DNA of 64,000 nucleotides from Alviniconcha marisindica (Eukaryota; Mollusca; Gastropoda; Provannidae): NCBI GenBank assembly GCA_018857735.1, contig JABMCL010002785.1, positions 92,001 to 156,000 of the forward strand, read 5' to 3'. Shown piece by piece: positions 59,943 to 64,000 of this stretch (position 1 is its first letter; each line of letters starts with the position of its first letter). The notes under the pieces were generated by a model. It saw only the letters and a program-made list of their open reading frames with translations, ran no database searches and was not told where the DNA came from. The position numbers and the translations under genes were made by a program.

Positions 59943-60576
59943 TTTGATATTAGTGACAGGCAAAAAACATGGAGTCTGGCGCTTTTCGTTTGGAATGAAA
60001 GGAAAGGCTCAGAAATAAAATACACTGTATCACGCTTTTGGCAGCAAAAAACAAAACACAACAAAAACTACTTTCTTCGCCCAGTATTACCGAAATTCCC
60101 TAAGCTGACTTGAAAACAACAACAACAAAACAACACAAATCATATTCATTCTGTACTGTACTGTTTACATTACGCAAAAAAGCAAGATTGTGACATTTTC
60201 AACATCCAACATGCTTTTCCCTGCTGCCCGGAATTCTTTTTTTCTTCTTTTTTTCTTTTTCTTTTTCAAGTGTAGTGTTCCGACTCTGAGTGTGTTTTCC
60301 AACAGTTTATTCACTTAAAAACAAAAATCATACTTCAGGTCTTCTGGTCTGTATGCTTTCCAGCAATATGTTCATGTAAAAACAGAAGTCACACAGCGAG
60401 TTTTTTTGTGTAGTAGAGTATCCTGCCTCGGAGTACATTCTCCAACTTATATGTAGTCCACACGGACCGAAAACGAAAGTAGTCCACAACGAAAGAAGAA
60501 AACAGGCTATATTCAAGTTCTAATGATTGCCAGTTCTGGAAACCCGCTACAAAGACAGCTCGCAGCATTACAAAAC

Positions 60577-60579
<3 letters not shown>

Positions 60580-60662
<83 letters not shown>

Positions 60663-60760
60663 GACTGACACTGATTTTATTGATATAAGGCCATAGCCCT
60701 TTTCAATGGGGAAGGTCCATTTTTAAGGCATTCATATCGAATATTTCAAAAACCCGTACT

Positions 60761-60847
<87 letters not shown>
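60580..60847. repeat. Two GA microsatellites
   Basis: (GA)n at 60581-60661 and 60763-60847, separated by about 100 bp of unique sequence. On the minus strand they are CT tracts just beyond the secreted-protein gene. Confidence 0.97.
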
Positions 60848-60850
<3 letters not shown>

Positions 60851-60853
60851 ATT
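60848..60853 (-). promoter_or_regulatory. Poly(A) signal AATAAA of the secreted-protein gene
   Basis: TTTATT on the plus strand, 105 bp past the stop codon at 60958. Confidence 0.6.
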
Positions 60854-60957
60854 TTGCTGTAACTTTCTGACTATGAACACACTGCAACGGCGGAACTGTA
60901 CCTGACACACACTGCTGTATAGCCATGGAACAGCACCTCGTTGCCATAGAATCTAGT

Positions 60958-61358
60958 TTAAGGATTGTAGCGGAACTTGCGGACCACCTCGCCGCCGTGG
61001 CTGCGGACCTCCAGCGTGGGTCTGCTGTTGCCTCTGGACCCGTCCCTGACGGTGACTCGGTGGTTTCCCATGGTGCCCGTGCGCCCGCTGATGCGTCCTT
61101 GGAAGGACCTCACGTTGTCGGGCCTCAGGCGGTTGAAGTCTCTGACGGCGTCCTGGTAGTTGCCTCGACGGCCGTAGTGGCGGGTGACCCGGGAGCCGCT
61201 GCGGGTGGTACGGCCTCGAGAGAAGCTGCGAAACAAGGCGCGGCCAACGGCGAAGGCCGCTCGGCCGATCAGCGGAGCGATTCGCTTCCGTCTCAGGCGG
61301 GGTCCTTGGCTGTAGAGCGCCATCTTGTCCTGCACCAGCTTCTTGGCCACGTGCTCGT
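60958..61358 (-). CDS. Secreted acidic/basic protein, exon 2
   Basis: 401 nt: completes the Asp codon split with exon 1, then 131 codons and TAA. Starts DEHVAKKLVQDKMALYSQ. A cationic, amphipathic-looking segment RLRRKRIAPLIGRAAFAVGR follows, then an Arg-rich stretch, then a compact region with GNYQDAVRDFN, GRISGRTGTMGNHRVTVRD and SRPTLEVRSHG, ending near KFRYNP. From memory this last pattern resembles C-terminal domains of bacterial polymorphic toxins (Rhs/contact-dependent types: A-xx-DF-xxL-xP-xNV, G-T, V-VR, RPTLE, RY); this is an inference without a search. No catalytic residues can be named. Acceptor TCTGTCCGACAG. Confidence 0.85.
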
Positions 61359-61724
61359 CTGTCGGACAGACACAGGGAAAGGGGGGCCGCCGGTCAGTGA
61401 AAACCTTGCCTTCCCTTATCAGAATCTTGCAATTCAACACAGTACAGCGTAAAAGCAAAATAAAATTATTTGGAGTGAAAAAAACTTGAAGATTGCGTTC
61501 GTTGTCACACTCACAGTCTTGCAACTGGACGCTTCACAGAGTTTAAAAAATAAAATAAAAAATAATGTGTGGTGGGTGAGATTTTAAAATTGTTCTCCAT
61601 GAGTTTACCTGAAGTTCGATTGAAGTATGACCGTGGCTTCGAACTGATTCTACATCTATGTTAGTAGGCTACCGGCCCAATCGGTGAATGAATGATTCGC
61701 AAAAAGTGTACTAAAGAACACATA

Positions 61725-61738
61725 CACACACACACACA

Positions 61739-61792
<54 letters not shown>

Positions 61793-61812
61793 GCACGCAC
61801 GCACGCACACAC
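61725..61812. repeat. CA microsatellite in the intron of the secreted-protein gene
   Basis: (CA)n with CGCACG repeats, 55 bp past the exon 1 donor. Confidence 0.95.
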
Positions 61813-61869
61813 ACTTCTCCGGCAAAGAAGAAGGGAAAAACAAAACAAAACAAAACTTGGCTTAATTAC

Positions 61870-62197
61870 CAGCTTCTCCGAGGAAGATCTGGTCCTCCAA
61901 GTTCATGAAGAGAACAAGTTCTTCATCATCAAGGTCATCGACAGGAAAATCGATGGGGCTGCCAACAGCATCATCTTCATCATCGAGATCCTCGGAGTCG
62001 CTGGAATCACTGTCATCCTGCCAGACCGCTGCGGCGTCGGAGTTCTGCCACGACGACGAGTCTGAGGAATCTTTATCGCTGTCTTTATCGCTGTCCGACG
62101 ACACAGCGGAACTCGAGGGATGAGCCGCAGCATGGCCCTGGCCGACGAACAACAGTAGCACCACTCCCAGCAGCGACAACAGCAACAACTTTGCCAT
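61870..62197 (-). CDS. Secreted acidic/basic protein, exon 1 (signal peptide)
   Basis: 328 nt: ATG at 62197, 109 codons plus one base, donor GTAATT. Residues 1-24 are a clear signal peptide (MAKLLLLSLLGVVLLLFVGQ then GHA, probable cut near AHA/AAHP). Residues about 28-109 are strongly acidic and Ser/Asp-rich (DSDKDSDKDSSDSSS, DDSDSSDSEDLDDEDD). The whole protein is 242 residues: acidic front, basic back, as in precursors whose acidic part neutralises a cationic mature part. Likely secreted. Whether the acidic region is removed, or binds calcium, is unknown; no dibasic cleavage site is decisive. Confidence 0.88.
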
Positions 62198-62199
62198 GG

Positions 62200-62690
62200 C
62201 TATCGATCTCTATATACGGTTTTACCGAAAAATATTCGTTCTCTTCTTTTCTCTCTCTCTCTTTTCTCTCTCCCTTTTTTCTTCTCCTTCCTCTCAACGG
62301 AGTGAGAAACGAAGTTGGCAGGAAGTTCTGTCTTTCAATCGTGAAGGTGACTGCACTGTAGTATCAGCACAGGAAGCAAGGACGGATGAAGACTAGTCTA
62401 GAGGCGAGGTGTTAGGCGATCGTGGAACTCAGTCGAGAGTCTGATGTGCAGGAATGAGACTGCTGGCACGGCTTTAAAGCACCTTATCCCGGATGAAGGA
62501 TTCCGGACTGACACGGAACCGTTTTCGTGGAAAATCACCTTCACGCGCAAGCAGTTGATTCGTTGTCTAGATCTGGGCATGATGGGGAGGGAGCAGGAGA
62601 GAGAATTGGAACGGGGAGGGGAGGGGGTAACTCACTGAGAAAAGGAGGATTAGGTCAGGGAAGGGGGTGGATGGGGTGGGGGTGAGGAGA
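62200..62690. other. Upstream of the secreted-protein gene
   Basis: 5' UTR and promoter region of the minus-strand gene at 62197. A CT-rich tract lies at 62240-62300 (GA-rich on the gene strand). A TATATA at 62210-62215 is too near the ATG to be a usual TATA box. No other gene seen. Confidence 0.45.
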
Positions 62691-62772
62691 GGGGGGGGGG
62701 AGGGGGGGGGGGTGTCGCCGTCTCTAGGCCAGCCTCAGAAGTCGAACGATGGTTGGCGCGGTTTTAGTTCTG

Positions 62773-62828
<56 letters not shown>

Positions 62829-63012
62829 AGAGAGAAGAGAGAAGAAGAAGAGAGAGACAGAAGAGAGAGAAGAGAGAGAGACAGACAGAGACAGACAGAG
62901 CAGAGAAGAGCAGAAGAGCAGAGAGAGAGAGAGAGAAAAGAAGAAGAAGACACACACACGAGAGAGAGAGACGACACGCAGACAACACACACACGACAGA
63001 CGAGAGAGAACC

Positions 63013-63065
<53 letters not shown>
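62690..63065. repeat. G-rich tract and GA microsatellite, ~370 bp
   Basis: Two G runs (62690-62711), then (GA)n with AAGAAG and GACAGACAG interruptions. Confidence 0.95.
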
Positions 63066-63068
<3 letters not shown>

Positions 63069-63168
63069 TACAGCTAATGGGAGTGTTCCCTTTGGAAAAG
63101 GGGAATCCCCTGCTCTGCCTCAGCCGAAAGAGGAGAATGGCCTTCCGTTACCAAAGACTTTCCCCTAA

Positions 63169-63775
63169 AGGCCCATTTACACTTCCCACGCACTTGCGGG
63201 CCAATCAGTCTAAAGCAGCAAACTGCTTGACACTGCCCGCTGCATGCCCGCTCTCTGCTCGCTCTCTGCTCGCTGCATGTCCGGTCGCTGTCTATACGTA
63301 TCGTACTAAGTCCTCCCAGTAACCTCATATTTTTTTTAAATTTTTTTTTTACGTTTGCACAGATAGACGAGATTAAATTCATAACATTTTGGCATGAATA
63401 AGTGCTAACATAATTGTTTGCTTGTTTTGGGATTGAACAGTATGCAAAGAGTGATATTGTGTCACCTAATGCAAATTAATATTTATTTGAATGAATAACT
63501 GAACGGTGTGCAAGAACTGAATAGTATCTACCTGCTACCTTGGAGGAAGTGTTGCTTTTCGATCATGTTGGGTTTTATTGGTGAAAAGTCGGTTTTCAGT
63601 CACAGGTTGCACACACGCCCGAATCCCTGAAAATTGACTGATGGCGCGAACCGTCTGCCCGCTGAGAGACTAGATGGCCGTGTCGGGTGACAGCCAGGGA
63701 CGGTCACTGACGCCTGTCGACGCGTGTCAGTTCCATGTTAGTTCTGCCCGCTGCACGAAAAGTGTAAACGGGCCT
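63169..63775. mobile_element. Harbinger-like MITE, 607 bp
   Basis: Ends AGGCCCATTTACACTT and its inverse AAGTGTAAACGGGCCT (one mismatch in 16), flanked on both sides by TAA, the TWA-type target duplication of PIF/Harbinger elements. No coding frame inside. Confidence 0.75.
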
Positions 63776-64000
63776 TAAAGTGCCGGCCTCCTATAAATGG
63801 CGGGCCTGGAAATTTGAAACAAATTCTCTTCAAAGTATGACACGGTCACATCGCTGCTTGTTTATCACAAATGCTCTGGACAACAGTTTCGAGGCTGTCA
63901 CGGATGTGCGAAGACCACTGAGCTCGACTGAAAGTTCCAGACTCCTCCGAGCTGCACAATCAACAAAATCCTGCCTTCTCCGACTGGCTGGTTTCTCGGC
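63776..64000. other. No gene seen at the right edge
   Basis: Unique-looking sequence; no supported frame. Confidence 0.5.

Overview
The window looks like animal nuclear DNA, most likely from a mollusc or another lophotrochozoan. Genes are split by short GT-AG introns, there is no operon structure, and the sequence is crowded with microsatellites, minisatellites, tRNA-derived SINEs and short inverted-repeat transposons. The organism is an inference; no rRNA or mitochondrial marker is present to settle it.

The main gene fills about the first 31 kb and runs on the minus strand. Nineteen exons (31005 down to 1474) join in one reading frame with consistent splice phases. Together they give 964 codons plus a stop for a C-terminal-motor kinesin of the kinesin-14 / KIFC3 type: a serine/threonine/proline linker, a long coiled-coil stalk, a kinesin neck, a complete motor domain (P-loop, switch I, switch II) and a Ser/Pro-rich tail. 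The N-terminus is not complete; a weak upstream exon is proposed at 31171-31279. Its introns are heavily loaded with minisatellites. At several exon borders the repeat unit contains a copy of the neighbouring splice site and exon edge, so the pre-mRNA would carry dozens of decoy splice sites. This is the most unusual feature of the window.

From 31.3 to 60.8 kb the DNA is mostly repeat: C-tract arrays, a 24-bp G-rich array, long CA/GT/GA microsatellites, SINEs, LINE 3' remnants, and a 36-bp palindromic satellite present in both orientations. A possible first coding exon with a cysteine pair (44602-44701) and a possible tiny two-exon gene (57258 to 54778) lie here, both minus strand.

At 60958-62197 (minus) is a clear two-exon gene for a 242-residue secreted protein: signal peptide, very acidic serine/aspartate region, then a strongly basic C-terminal region. 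Its last part resembles, from memory, C-terminal domains of bacterial polymorphic toxins. A 34-nt near-identical piece of this gene lies alone at 52.7 kb. The right end of the window holds a Harbinger-like MITE and no recognised gene.

Mobile elements recognised: a THAP-domain DNA transposon remnant in the last large kinesin intron (21-bp terminal inverted repeats), two copies of a palindromic TA-flanked MITE built of TTGTCGCGACAA motifs, a TAA-flanked MITE, at least two SINE families, and non-LTR retrotransposon remnants.
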